Shown: positions 1 to 8,158 of the stretch, one piece after another
Layout: every line of letters starts with the position of its first letter
Position numbering within the stretch: position 1 is the first letter of the stretch
Origin: Bacteroidales bacterium
GTDB lineage: Bacteria; Bacteroidota; Bacteroidia; Bacteroidales; Marinilabiliaceae
Direction of reading: 5' to 3'
Assembly (NCBI GenBank): GCA_024401395.1
Contig: JAKSLD010000025.1
Span: 1-42,085, forward strand
Length of the DNA: 42,085 bases
Position numbers and translations under genes: made by a program
The notes under the pieces: model-generated
Seen by the model: only the letters and a program-made list of their open reading frames with translations
What the model was told of the DNA's origin: nothing
Databases searched by the model: none

Positions 1-190
1 AATAACAATAATTTACAAATACATGGCAATACAAAGCGTTAAAATTCAAGGTCTTTTTTGCATTGTGCATTTATGCAAATTCATAGCTATGAAACAATTA
101 GGACATATAGGGTGTGTATCTAACGAGTTGATATACAATATTTAGGGGGGCAAACTCCGCTAAATCTCACTGTGTCAAATACATACACAA

Positions 191-230
191 AGTCTTCTGC
201 CGATGCTATGCGCATCAGCGGAAGGCTTTT
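191..230 (+). terminator. Terminator-like hairpin for a transcript entering from the left
   Basis: A stem of about 16 bp (left arm from 191, right arm ending about 227, several G-U pairs) is followed by TTTT and CTCG. The gene it would serve lies outside the window or is a non-coding RNA that I cannot identify. Confidence 0.55.
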
Positions 231-388
231 CTCGTTTCAGAAATTAATAATTTAAGACCTATGCACCACCTATACTAACCCTATACTAGACCTACGCTAG
301 ACCAATCAAATATATCCCATTCAACAATTCTGGAATGTTTGCGACCATACTTTCCCCTGTAATACCAATACCTATCCCCCTACAAACA

Positions 389-450
389 CATACGCACGTC
401 ATACGCTCATCATACGCACGTCATACGCACGTCATACGCTCATCATACAT
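389..450. repeat. 11-bp tandem repeat CATACGCWCRT, about 5.6 copies
   Basis: Units CATACGCACGT and CATACGCTCAT alternate head to tail without spacers. A closely related array sits at 15051-15105, and both are preceded by the same lead-in (CCCCTRCAAACA). The exact 11-bp period is about one helical turn. It is not a CRISPR because there are no unique spacers. Confidence 0.85.
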
Positions 451-512
451 ACTAAGTGTATAATGAAACTATTTACTTCGCGTTTTAAATGAAATTGCCG
501 TGTGATGAAGAT

Positions 513-549
513 AAAAAAAGAGGCTGTGTCGTCAATTTGACACAGCCTC
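513..549 (-). terminator. Rho-independent terminator of the 586-2532 gene
   Basis: An 11-bp perfect stem (GAGGCTGTGTC at 520-530 with its complement at 539-549) has an 8-nt loop. On the minus strand it is followed by a run of T, 37 bp after the stop codon of the flavoenzyme gene. Confidence 0.85.
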
Positions 550-585
550 CTGATTGATTATCGCGTATTACTGTTTAATTACTGT

Positions 586-2532
586 TTAAATGTCTAATGC
601 GGCATGATATGCTTCGTAAACTGCCTTTGTAATATTGGCCGGACGAACGCAGTCACCGACTTCTCTTACAAATGGTGCTGCGGTATGAAGCGCATCTGCA
701 TCTGCTCTGTTCGAACGCTGACCGACCGCACATATTATTGTATCGGCCTTAATCAGCTCTTCTTTGCCTTCTGCCGTCTTTACTACTAGGCCCTCTTCCG
801 TGACGCGCAAACCTGATGTCTGCATATGCTTTGTAGCATATTTGTCCACATTTCTCATGAGGATAGGACGGTTGCGTATATTGCAGTCTGGAGCCAGCGT
901 GTCTCGCATCTCAACAAGATGAACTTCTTTGCCTTCTTGTCCGAGGTGTACTGCGCACTCACAGCCTGCAAGACCTCCTCCAAGAACTACGACTTTGTTG
1001 CCTACCTTTTCTTTCTCTAGATAATAGTTGTTGACTATAACGACATTCTTACCGTCAATACCTTGAAGCGGTGGAACAATAGGATTTGAACCGACTGCCA
1101 GAATAAGGGCATCTGGCTTGAATTTCTCTACAAAGTCGGGAGTTACGGTTGTATTTAACATGAACTTCACTCCTTCTGTCTTTGCTTGCTTCTCTAGCGA
1201 TAGTCCTAGCTCGTACATCTCGCGCTTGAATGAGATGGCTTGCTCCGACTTGAGTATGCCTCCTACAGCATCTGTCTTTTCACAGATAGTTACGTCGTGA
1301 CCTCTCTGCGCTGCAGTGACTGCCGCCTTCAGACCGGCTACACCAGCTCCCACAATGAGAACTTTCTTCTTGCGATATGCTGGGGCAACTTCCATGCCTT
1401 CTATCTCTCGCCCTATCACTGGATTGACAGCACAACGTCGCGTGAAGGTTGTCGGACGTTCTGCCATACATGTGTAGCAACGCAGACACTTGATTATCTG
1501 GTCTTCTTGCCCGGCTGCTATCTTGTTTGGCAAAAATGGATCAGCCAATAGCTGACGACCCATATATATAACGTCTGCCTTGCCTTCGCGTAATATCTGC
1601 TCCATCTGCTCTGGATCTGACAAGCCGCCGATACAAGCTACTGGCTTCTTGACGTGCTTCTTGATCTCAGCAGCATATTGCACATTTCTGCCGTGTGGCT
1701 CAAACATCGGAAGGGTTGTATCAAAGAAACCATACTGATATGAGCCGACTGACACATGTATCAAGTCTACCAGGTCTTCTACCATCTGGGCAATCTTGAC
1801 TCCTTCATTGATATCATATCCGCCCTCAAAAAGTTCTGTTCCTGAAATTCGTATCTCAATAGGGAAACCTGGACCTACTGCAGCACGGATGGATTGAAGA
1901 ACTTCTCTGACTATCCTTACTCGGTTCTCCAGACTTCCGCCATACTCATCTGTACGGAAGTTCTGCGCTGGGGAGAGAAACTGGTTGAGCAGCCATCCAT
2001 GACCTGCGTGCAGCATTATCATCTCATAGCCTGCTCGCTTACACAATACTGCATTCTCTCCGTATGCCTTGACGATATTTGCTATCTGCTCTTTCGAGAG
2101 TCCCTTGACTGGTCTTCCGTCTGGACGTACACAATCGCTTGGTCCCCACTGGTTCAGACTCGCTTTCTTGTTCTTGTCGGACATATACGTTCCTGCGTAC
2201 TGACCTGAATGCGAAAATTCTATGCTTGGTACCGAGCCATGTCTTCTCAATGAATCTGCAAGGAATGTATGTGCTGCCAGACAACCTACAGTGGTGAGGT
2301 TGATGTGCAACATGTGACTCTGGTCTGTCTCTGGATCTACTACCAACTCACTGACTGTCACTGACGCAGCTCCTCCTTTGGCTCTCAACTCATAGAACCC
2401 CTGTGTACGTGGACCCGGTGCGCATTCTGATGTTATATCTGTCGCTCCCATTGGAGCTGAAAACATTCTGTTCCTGAAAATGACATTACCTATCTTGATA
2501 GGACTTGTCAGGAGGGGATATTTATTACTCAT
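586..2532 (-). CDS. FadH/OYE-type FMN, FAD and 4Fe-4S enoate reductase
   Basis: The protein (about 648 aa) has the two-part architecture of 2,4-dienoyl-CoA reductase and related NADH:flavin oxidoreductases. An N-terminal old-yellow-enzyme TIM barrel is recognisable from FRNRMFSAPM, HAGHGWLLNQFLSP and YGGSLENR. A cysteine cluster follows (CLRCYTC and a fourth Cys in RRCAVNP) that would hold a 4Fe-4S centre. The C-terminal FAD/NAD(P) half has two dinucleotide motifs (VLIVGAGVAGLKAA and VVVLGGGLAGCECA). It probably reduces an activated C=C bond in the cytoplasm; the substrate cannot be read from sequence. I start at MSNKYPLL rather than 19 codons upstream because the family begins there and the extension has no family similarity. 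It may be co-transcribed with the CPBP gene 61 bp upstream. Confidence 0.9.
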   Translation of the reverse strand: MSNKYPLLTSPIKIGNVIFRNRMFSAPMGATDITSECAPGPRTQGFYELRAKGGAASVTVSELVVDPETDQSHMLHINLTTVGCLAAHTFLADSLRRHGSVPSIEFSHSGQYAGTYMSDKNKKASLNQWGPSDCVRPDGRPVKGLSKEQIANIVKAYGENAVLCKRAGYEMIMLHAGHGWLLNQFLSPAQNFRTDEYGGSLENRVRIVREVLQSIRAAVGPGFPIEIRISGTELFEGGYDINEGVKIAQMVEDLVDLIHVSVGSYQYGFFDTTLPMFEPHGRNVQYAAEIKKHVKKPVACIGGLSDPEQMEQILREGKADVIYMGRQLLADPFLPNKIAAGQEDQIIKCLRCYTCMAERPTTFTRRCAVNPVIGREIEGMEVAPAYRKKKVLIVGAGVAGLKAAVTAAQRGHDVTICEKTDAVGGILKSEQAISFKREMYELGLSLEKQAKTEGVKFMLNTTVTPDFVEKFKPDALILAVGSNPIVPPLQGIDGKNVVIVNNYYLEKEKVGNKVVVLGGGLAGCECAVHLGQEGKEVHLVEMRDTLAPDCNIRNRPILMRNVDKYATKHMQTSGLRVTEEGLVVKTAEGKEELIKADTIICAVGQRSNRADADALHTAAPFVREVGDCVRPANITKAVYEAYHAALDI

Positions 2533-2593
2533 CTGGTTTTTTATTATTTTGTTTGTTATTACTCTGCTGTCGCTCCTAAATACGAACAAGCTC

Positions 2594-3490
2594 TCATTTG
2601 GTTTTCTTTCTATATATGAAACCTACAATTATCAATAGTGGTATCATACCCAAGAGACCTGTGAACAACGGTCCGAATATGGAGTATTGCAACGCTTCTT
2701 CTGTCTGCATGAAATGTGTCAATGTGAAGGCATTGGTAGCACCGTGCATCAATGCTGGCAACCATATCATCTTTGTCTTCTCATAAATATAATCTAGTAT
2801 AGTACCCATTAAAATACAAGAGAGACAGAATACTAAAGGTCCTGCAAATGGGGCTCCTATGTATTCCATACCATAATTGTGCCCTGCCATAAGGATGATA
2901 GGATAATGCCATACAGCCCAAATAATACCGCCTACTACCCTTCCTTTATTTACACCTAATCTCTCCTTCAGATATGGATACATGGTTCCTCGCCATCCTA
3001 TTTCTTCCCCAAGGGCAAAAAACATATTCAAGAAAGGAGCTATCGTTACCGCTTGAACAGTAGCTATTATCATATACTTCTCTATAGTAATTCCTTGCAT
3101 CTTCAGCATAGAACGCACCAATTCATATTCACTGCTGGTATTCAATAGAGATTTTTCAACTCCACCAAATGCTTCTGGGAATACACATACATAGATACTG
3201 CCTCCAAGAATTGCTATAACAGCAGGACCCCACAATGCAAAAATAAGATACTTCCAGTTGCCTCTTAAACTCACCGCCCAACCCATGTCTTTAATCTGGC
3301 TCAATGATTGCCCTGGCATAAGCAATGTAATGAAAGTTGCTATTGCAGGTGCAAACATGGCAAGAGACAACCATAATGCCGATATCTGAGACCCTTCAGA
3401 AGCACAAGAAGCACTTGTCATCTGTAACACTGACCCTATCAGGAACGCACATAGTAAAAAACAAACAAAACCTGGATTGGTAATTTTCAT
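2594..3490 (-). CDS. CPBP family intramembrane metalloprotease
   Basis: This 298-aa polytopic membrane protein carries the CPBP (Abi/CAAX-like) glutamate motif EEIGWRG at about residue 165, a conserved WAVWHYP histidine segment about 25 residues later, and an HGATN motif near residue 250. These are the three metal or catalytic elements of the family. Six or more hydrophobic segments fit an intramembrane protease in the inner membrane. Bacterial members act in processing of peptides or prenylated proteins, or in self-immunity near bacteriocins, but no bacteriocin gene is visible here, so the substrate is unknown. It has a good promoter of its own just upstream and may read through into the flavoenzyme gene. 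Confidence 0.88.
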   Translation of the reverse strand: MKITNPGFVCFLLCAFLIGSVLQMTSASCASEGSQISALWLSLAMFAPAIATFITLLMPGQSLSQIKDMGWAVSLRGNWKYLIFALWGPAVIAILGGSIYVCVFPEAFGGVEKSLLNTSSEYELVRSMLKMQGITIEKYMIIATVQAVTIAPFLNMFFALGEEIGWRGTMYPYLKERLGVNKGRVVGGIIWAVWHYPIILMAGHNYGMEYIGAPFAGPLVFCLSCILMGTILDYIYEKTKMIWLPALMHGATNAFTLTHFMQTEEALQYSIFGPLFTGLLGMIPLLIIVGFIYRKKTK

Positions 3491-3520
3491 GACTTGCTGT
3501 GTAAATCTGTATTAATATAA

Positions 3521-3552
3521 CAAAAATACAATTTGTAAACTAACTCACCAAA
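3521..3552 (-). promoter_or_regulatory. Bacteroidota promoter for the CPBP gene
   Basis: Reading on the minus strand, TTTG (3549-3552) is separated by 20 bp from TATTTTTG (3521-3528), matching the Bacteroidota TTTG/TAnnTTTG consensus. The -33 box overlaps the T-run of the terminator of the preceding gene. Confidence 0.65.
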
Positions 3553-3587
3553 AAAACCGCTGCTATATTATCCTATGGCAGCGGTTT
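3551..3587 (-). terminator. Terminator of the secreted hydrolase gene
   Basis: A perfect 9-10 bp stem (AACCGCTGC and complement) lies 23 bp past the stop at 3610 and is followed on the minus strand by seven T. Confidence 0.85.
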
Positions 3588-3609
3588 CTTATTATTTGGG
3601 ACAATTTTT

Positions 3610-5031
3610 CTAGTATTTCTGCTTGCCGTCTTTGTCTACACGGCTGCTGTTGGAAATAAGGAATGGATTATACTGGTTGCTTTCTGGCGCTGTGAGCACT
3701 TGAGCGTTCATCCACTCAAAGAGGTTAGCATGACCTTGTGGAGCTATCGCTCCGCCGCCGTTGTTCGATGGCTTCATGTCTCCGTCTGTCTGCTCTTGCG
3801 CGCCTGTTACAGCATCATTGAATACGTAGCACCACGAGAAGTGTCCGTATAGCTTCTGACCTGGCATGTCAATACCTGTAACATCTTCAAACATACTCAT
3901 CCATACGTTCTTCGCACCTGCCTTCATGAGTCGCTTGTATGTCGGGATGCAGAATGTCTTTGGATCTACTGTCGTATCGTCGTATGACTGCACAAACCAG
4001 ATATTCTCTTCTGCCAATGTCTTGATCTGTACGTCTGATATGCTCGAATCAAGGTATGCTTCGCATGTAGGGAATGCTGCAGCGAAGAAGCGTGGATGAC
4101 GTATGAGCATATTTACTGTCATATAACCGCCATTCGAACAGCCGCCGATTGAGATTCTGTTTCTGTCTACGTCTGGATTCTCATCAAGATAATGGTCGAT
4201 GGTCGACTTCAGCACGTCGCTGTATAGCGAAGGGAGTTCTGCATTGGCAAATCCCTTTGAGGTATTCATCCACATAGTAGGACATTGTACCGAGAGAACG
4301 TATGCACCTGTTTCACCGCCTTCTGTCGTGAAATGGCTCTGTATGTCGTTTCGGATTAGCGATACTACTTCATTGCCCATAAGTGTAATGGATACGTCTG
4401 TACCACCTTCACCGCCGCCATGTAGCCAGATGATAAGTGGATTCTTCTTGCCGTCAAATCTTAATGCCGATGGCTCGTATGCTCCGTAGGTCAATGTCTC
4501 AATACCTGGCTTGCCTGTCGATGGCCCGCTGAATGTTCCCATACGGAAGAAATCCGACTCTGAGAGGAAGTTCTTCAACGCATGCGCTGTCTCACACTCT
4601 ACTGTCGTAACTTTCTTGCCTTCTACCTTGATGCTCTTGCCTTTCTTGAGCGATACCTTTACTGGATATGCCTCACTCCATCGTCCCATACCCATTGCAA
4701 TGAGGGGAGCTGCCTTGCGGTCTGATGTATATTCGAGTCCGAATGCGAGATATTCTCCTCCGTCTGCCCACTCTCCTCTGTCATCACATGTATATACTAT
4801 CTTTACTTTGCGCTCTACCCCATTGGTCTCTACTACCCATGAATTGGCATCTAGCACATCTACTTTCTTCTCTGGTTTTACCACAACAAGGTTTACAGCT
4901 GTAGAGGCTTCGTATGCTGTCACTCGTACAACTTGGTTGGTCATCTTGAGCGACTGTGCTTCAACTGAAAGCGTAGCTAATGCAGACATCACTGCAACAG
5001 CAAACATGTTCTTTTTTGTCAAAAAATTCAT
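3610..5031 (-). CDS. Secreted alpha/beta-hydrolase (EstA-like esterase/peptidase)
   Basis: About 473 aa from MNFLTKK; an alternative ATG lies three codons upstream at 5040. A signal peptide ending near SVEAQ directs export. Residues 25-140 look like the Ig-like N-terminal domain of EstA-type esterases. The hydrolase domain follows, with an oxyanion-loop motif IIWLHGGGEGG and the nucleophile elbow GGCSNGG (GxSxG). A probable acid lies in the QSYDDTTVDP segment, and a late His (GHFSW or GHANL) completes the triad. The family includes carboxylesterases, PHB-depolymerase-like and prolyl-oligopeptidase-like enzymes; an ester of plant polysaccharide is one possibility. It is monocistronic: a TATATTTG box, repeated operator-like motifs upstream and a strong terminator downstream. 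Confidence 0.8.
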   Translation of the reverse strand: MNFLTKKNMFAVAVMSALATLSVEAQSLKMTNQVVRVTAYEASTAVNLVVVKPEKKVDVLDANSWVVETNGVERKVKIVYTCDDRGEWADGGEYLAFGLEYTSDRKAAPLIAMGMGRWSEAYPVKVSLKKGKSIKVEGKKVTTVECETAHALKNFLSESDFFRMGTFSGPSTGKPGIETLTYGAYEPSALRFDGKKNPLIIWLHGGGEGGTDVSITLMGNEVVSLIRNDIQSHFTTEGGETGAYVLSVQCPTMWMNTSKGFANAELPSLYSDVLKSTIDHYLDENPDVDRNRISIGGCSNGGYMTVNMLIRHPRFFAAAFPTCEAYLDSSISDVQIKTLAEENIWFVQSYDDTTVDPKTFCIPTYKRLMKAGAKNVWMSMFEDVTGIDMPGQKLYGHFSWCYVFNDAVTGAQEQTDGDMKPSNNGGGAIAPQGHANLFEWMNAQVLTAPESNQYNPFLISNSSRVDKDGKQKY

Positions 5032-5062
5032 ATATCGCATTGTTTTATTGATTATTCTAGAA

Positions 5063-5070
5063 CAAATATA
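5063..5070 (-). promoter_or_regulatory. -7 box (TATATTTG) of the secreted hydrolase gene
   Basis: TATATTTG on the minus strand lies 22 bp upstream of the ATG at 5040. No TTTG box is present at the usual distance upstream, which fits a promoter that needs an activator. The direct repeats at 5103-5149 are in the right place for one. Confidence 0.5.
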
Positions 5071-5102
5071 GAATATTATTTCTATCACGATACCGCTATC
5101 CA

Positions 5103-5149
5103 ACAAATAGTGCAATGTTTTGAACCAATGCAGAAACTTTTGAACGAAT
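5103..5149 (-). promoter_or_regulatory. Direct repeats, core ACNAA, 20-21 bp period
   Basis: On the plus strand the cores are ACAAA at 5103, ACCAA at 5124 and ACGAA at 5144, spaced 21 and 20 bp. The last two are preceded by TTTTGA. The same motif and spacing occur at 14530-14561 and 25840-25871. In the coding direction the half-site reads GTTCGTTCAAAA or close to it, which recalls LytTR-type direct repeats (inference). Confidence 0.5.
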
Positions 5150-5216
5150 CATAAATGCTGCCTTATGTCCTTCTATGCTCAATGTATCATAACTATCTTT
5201 TCTATATCGCTGCTAT

Positions 5217-5252
5217 AACACTCTCTTAACGCTCTCTTAATGCACTCTTAAT
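5217..5252. repeat. Three 11-bp spaced CTCTTAA units
   Basis: Three consecutive units contain CTCTTAA at an 11-bp period (on the minus strand TTAAGAG). They lie between the MG2-like gene end and the secreted hydrolase, about 180-210 bp upstream of the hydrolase start. Such spacing is typical of OmpR/PhoB-type binding sites but may also be a decaying tandem repeat. Confidence 0.4.
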
Positions 5253-5290
5253 ACAGCCGCATTTCAACGCCTTATCTTTCCTTATCAAAA

Positions 5291-6868
5291 TCATTTATTA
5301 TCTATATCTACAAGAGACATAGCTTCTTTCCTTATCTCCCCTTCTGGTGTTATATATTGTAGCATGATGCTGTACTCGCCTTGATTTTCTGGAATCTCTA
5401 CACGTATCTGATTGCTCTCTACGCATGGATTCCAATATATTACACCGTTTTCTCTTCCTATATGGTTCTCAAAATCCGACCTCTCTTGTGGAAATGCGTA
5501 CGACAGCAGATGCGAGCCAGCATCCAGCTTATAGTTGGATAGTCTGCCCTTATGGGTAATGAAGGATATGACGCCCTGACAGCAGCTGTTGCCGAATGTG
5601 TATCTCTTGTTGTATATCTGTACATACTTGACAAGGTTCGCATCGTATGACAATATCTCGTCTATGTCATACACTGGCATACCGTCTAGAAGCACAAGCG
5701 CTGGCCACATGGAGAATTTGTGATTCTCTGTGTCAAATGTATAAAGGAAATTTATGCCGTTTGTCTTCTTCCTCTTTACTCCTTTGACAAATTCTATGAT
5801 TATCTCGTTGATGGTGTTGAACTTGGTATACTCGTCTAGGTCATAGAATCTGTCTGGCTGTGAATTCATGAAGCCTGTGGAATGTACTAGCGAATCTACA
5901 TTGAGCCACTCGTTGATGGCATGCTGACGGCGGGCTTCCATACTGCGCGTAACAATTTCTTGCTTGTCACAATATACCGTCAACTGTGGCAGCGCCTTTG
6001 GCAATGTTACGGCAAATGGCGAGACTAGCTTCATCTGTATGGCTTCTCCTTCTGGTGTGTATCCGTTCACTAATGATGGCTGTGTCCCGTATACATTATT
6101 TGTATAGTAGCAGAATGAACCGTCTGACTGTGGCTGCCCGTCATATACGTTGGCTGTCTGACCGACAAGCACAAGTCTCGTCTTTATATCTTTATTGTCG
6201 ATTTTCCTGACTGTTCTGGCTGTTACAATATGTCCTTCTAGCTCTGATGTTAACCTGACGTCTCCGACGCTGTTCTTCTCGAGTTGCTCTGCTGGTGCAG
6301 CCTGATTGTCAATAAGTAGCTTTGTATGCTCCACAGCGACTGAACAATGTCCTATATACTCTGACGGAATATCTACCACGACCTCTTTTCCTTCTCTGCG
6401 GAACTTCGCACCTGATGTCTCTACGTCTTGCGACTGCTCATATTGCTCTTTCGGCAGAAAGAGTATATCGTCTCTGCGTGATAGTCTGTCAGCATTGACT
6501 ATACCTATTATAGTCTTGAAATATGTATCCGGACCGTCGTTTCGCATCGCTCGGGTATACACTGTCATCTGATAATTACCGCTGTGCATCATTGGCGACA
6601 GGGCTATCTCTCCCCACCCTATGCCGTTCTCTAGCGCTACCATCGCCTGCGCACACATCTGCTTCGTATCTGATATCTCAACGTATGCCACCTTGCTGGG
6701 TGATGGTGTACCATCGTCTAATCTGACATCTACACTTACCCTGAGGCGCTCTCCGGCCAGATAACATTCTCTGTCGGTCATCGCTACTGCCTTTTCTGTC
6801 ACTCCTTGCGCAAATGCTGTCATCGCACTCATTGCAGCAATAATTGATATTGCTATTCTCTTTATCAT
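5291..6868 (-). CDS. MG2-like periplasmic protein with plug-like C-terminus
   Basis: About 525 aa from MIKRIAIS, with a signal peptide ending at AFAQ. An alternative ATG 13 codons upstream would overlap the preceding gene. Residues 20-130 (the TDRECYLAGERLRVSVDV segment and following) resemble the MG2 macroglobulin domain found in Bacteroidota outer-membrane systems. Near residues 350-480 the segment PALVLLDGMPVYDIDEIL followed by LVKYVQIYNKRYTFG and GVISFITHKG resembles a TonB-receptor plug, but no beta-barrel follows. It is the last gene of an operon with the TonB receptor and DUF4249 lipoprotein, 19 bp downstream of the latter. A role as a periplasmic partner of that receptor is inferred from context only. 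Confidence 0.7.
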   Translation of the reverse strand: MIKRIAISIIAAMSAMTAFAQGVTEKAVAMTDRECYLAGERLRVSVDVRLDDGTPSPSKVAYVEISDTKQMCAQAMVALENGIGWGEIALSPMMHSGNYQMTVYTRAMRNDGPDTYFKTIIGIVNADRLSRRDDILFLPKEQYEQSQDVETSGAKFRREGKEVVVDIPSEYIGHCSVAVEHTKLLIDNQAAPAEQLEKNSVGDVRLTSELEGHIVTARTVRKIDNKDIKTRLVLVGQTANVYDGQPQSDGSFCYYTNNVYGTQPSLVNGYTPEGEAIQMKLVSPFAVTLPKALPQLTVYCDKQEIVTRSMEARRQHAINEWLNVDSLVHSTGFMNSQPDRFYDLDEYTKFNTINEIIIEFVKGVKRKKTNGINFLYTFDTENHKFSMWPALVLLDGMPVYDIDEILSYDANLVKYVQIYNKRYTFGNSCCQGVISFITHKGRLSNYKLDAGSHLLSYAFPQERSDFENHIGRENGVIYWNPCVESNQIRVEIPENQGEYSIMLQYITPEGEIRKEAMSLVDIDNK

Positions 6869-6887
6869 CTTTCTGCCCTCCGTCTCT

Positions 6888-8153
6888 TTATTGTTCTTCA
6901 ATTTCATCTTCTGGTGTCAATTCAAGGTCATCCCAGAATACTGGCTTTTCAAGCGTGGCACCCCAATATGTAGCGTCTATGCAATATGGATATGTCCACA
7001 CTGTCTTTTTCGTAAACGAATCGTAATAGTATACTCTGTATCCTCGGTCGTATATCTCTTTGTTTGTCATGCCGCCCAATGCTTCTGGGTCTATCTGGAT
7101 GCCTTTCTCGTAATAATTACAACCTGTCTGCATTCTGTTGACGCATACCTCGGCTTCGTATGTCTTTCCTCTTACACCGACATACCCCACTGCCCTCTTG
7201 CCGCTCCTGCTCCTTATGTTGGATGGCAGCTCTGATGGCATCGGCGTAAATAGTCCGCCCATCTCTGTGTTGAATTGAACTATCAGATTGTTGTATTCAT
7301 ACTCTTCCTTGGATATGCCCGACTGCTTGATCTTTGTGTAATACTTGACCTGGAATTGCTGTCCGTTAATAGTTCGCTTGTATAATGGGTATTTCTCTAG
7401 GGCATGATAACCATAGTTCTTGTTGTCGCCCACTAGCCTCTGATGCTGTCTTACATGAATCCAACCTTGACTCCTCGTATCGTTACTGCTGACTGGTACT
7501 ATTGCATCACTGACTGGATCATACTCGCTGAATGCCGTTAATGGGGTCCTCATCTCCCATACCTCATAATAGTCCCACGTTAAGTATGTCACCTCATCTA
7601 AATCTTCGGTTGTTATGTTGAACTGTACGTTTTCTCCTTCTCTCTTCCAACCGGCATTCTTTATCTGAGGTGAATCTATGGGTTTCATAGGTGTGGATGT
7701 GTACTCTTCTTCATATTCGGTCGACAGGACTCTGATGAAATATTTGTCGTCTGGATTGAGCTCTCCTACTTTGACTGAATAGTGCCCTGGCATAACCTCT
7801 ACCGACTCGTATTCTTCTCCGCCTTCGCTCGCTACAATTACTTCTGCCCCCATCAGATAGTTATTCTCAGGGCTGACTATCTCGCCATCCAGATAGATAT
7901 TGCCTCCTACCGAATAGTCGTCATCGTTTCCTGAATCCTTACCTCCCCATTTATCGTAATAATACTTGGGTATGTCAATAGGGGAACTGTTCCTCAATAT
8001 GAACATACACTCTTTATTTCCCTCGATGGAACCGCTGACTATGAGAATATGCTCGTTCTTTATCTCCCACTCACCATGATATTCCTCGATACAGGAGGTC
8101 GACAGTGCCATGAGCGACACTAGAATCATTACATATGATGTTATCCTTTTCAT
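6888..8153 (-). CDS. DUF4249 domain lipoprotein
   Basis: A 421-aa lipoprotein with a lipobox-like signal peptide (MALSTSC, Cys about residue 21). Its layout fits DUF4249: an early IVSGSI segment, then a beta-rich carboxypeptidase-like part (IYLDGEIVSPENNYLMGAEVIV) with a GHYSV/ELNPDDKYFIRV motif, then a long region of unknown fold. DUF4249 proteins are regularly encoded directly after TonB-dependent receptors in Bacteroidota and probably act with them at the outer membrane. Here only five bases separate it from the receptor gene. The ligand is unknown. Confidence 0.82.
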   Translation of the reverse strand: MKRITSYVMILVSLMALSTSCIEEYHGEWEIKNEHILIVSGSIEGNKECMFILRNSSPIDIPKYYYDKWGGKDSGNDDDYSVGGNIYLDGEIVSPENNYLMGAEVIVASEGGEEYESVEVMPGHYSVKVGELNPDDKYFIRVLSTEYEEEYTSTPMKPIDSPQIKNAGWKREGENVQFNITTEDLDEVTYLTWDYYEVWEMRTPLTAFSEYDPVSDAIVPVSSNDTRSQGWIHVRQHQRLVGDNKNYGYHALEKYPLYKRTINGQQFQVKYYTKIKQSGISKEEYEYNNLIVQFNTEMGGLFTPMPSELPSNIRSRSGKRAVGYVGVRGKTYEAEVCVNRMQTGCNYYEKGIQIDPEALGGMTNKEIYDRGYRVYYYDSFTKKTVWTYPYCIDATYWGATLEKPVFWDDLELTPEDEIEEQ

Positions 8154-8158
8154 TGATG

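Larger units (their letters stand above)
1..512. other. Gene-free left edge
   Basis: I see no open reading frame with coding character here. The stretch holds a forward terminator-like hairpin at 191-230, a short run of similar 10-11 bp units (TATACTA/CTACGCTAG type) at about 263-307, and an 11-bp tandem repeat at 389-450. The hairpin implies that a plus-strand transcript enters from outside the window. Confidence 0.6.

Noticed and set aside
389-450. CRISPR-like array
   Set aside because: Units are 11 bp, contiguous and without unique spacers, and no cas genes are in the window.
4511-5071. 186-codon plus-strand open frame
   Set aside because: It is the antisense shadow of the secreted hydrolase gene, with no ribosome-binding context and a composition that mirrors that gene.
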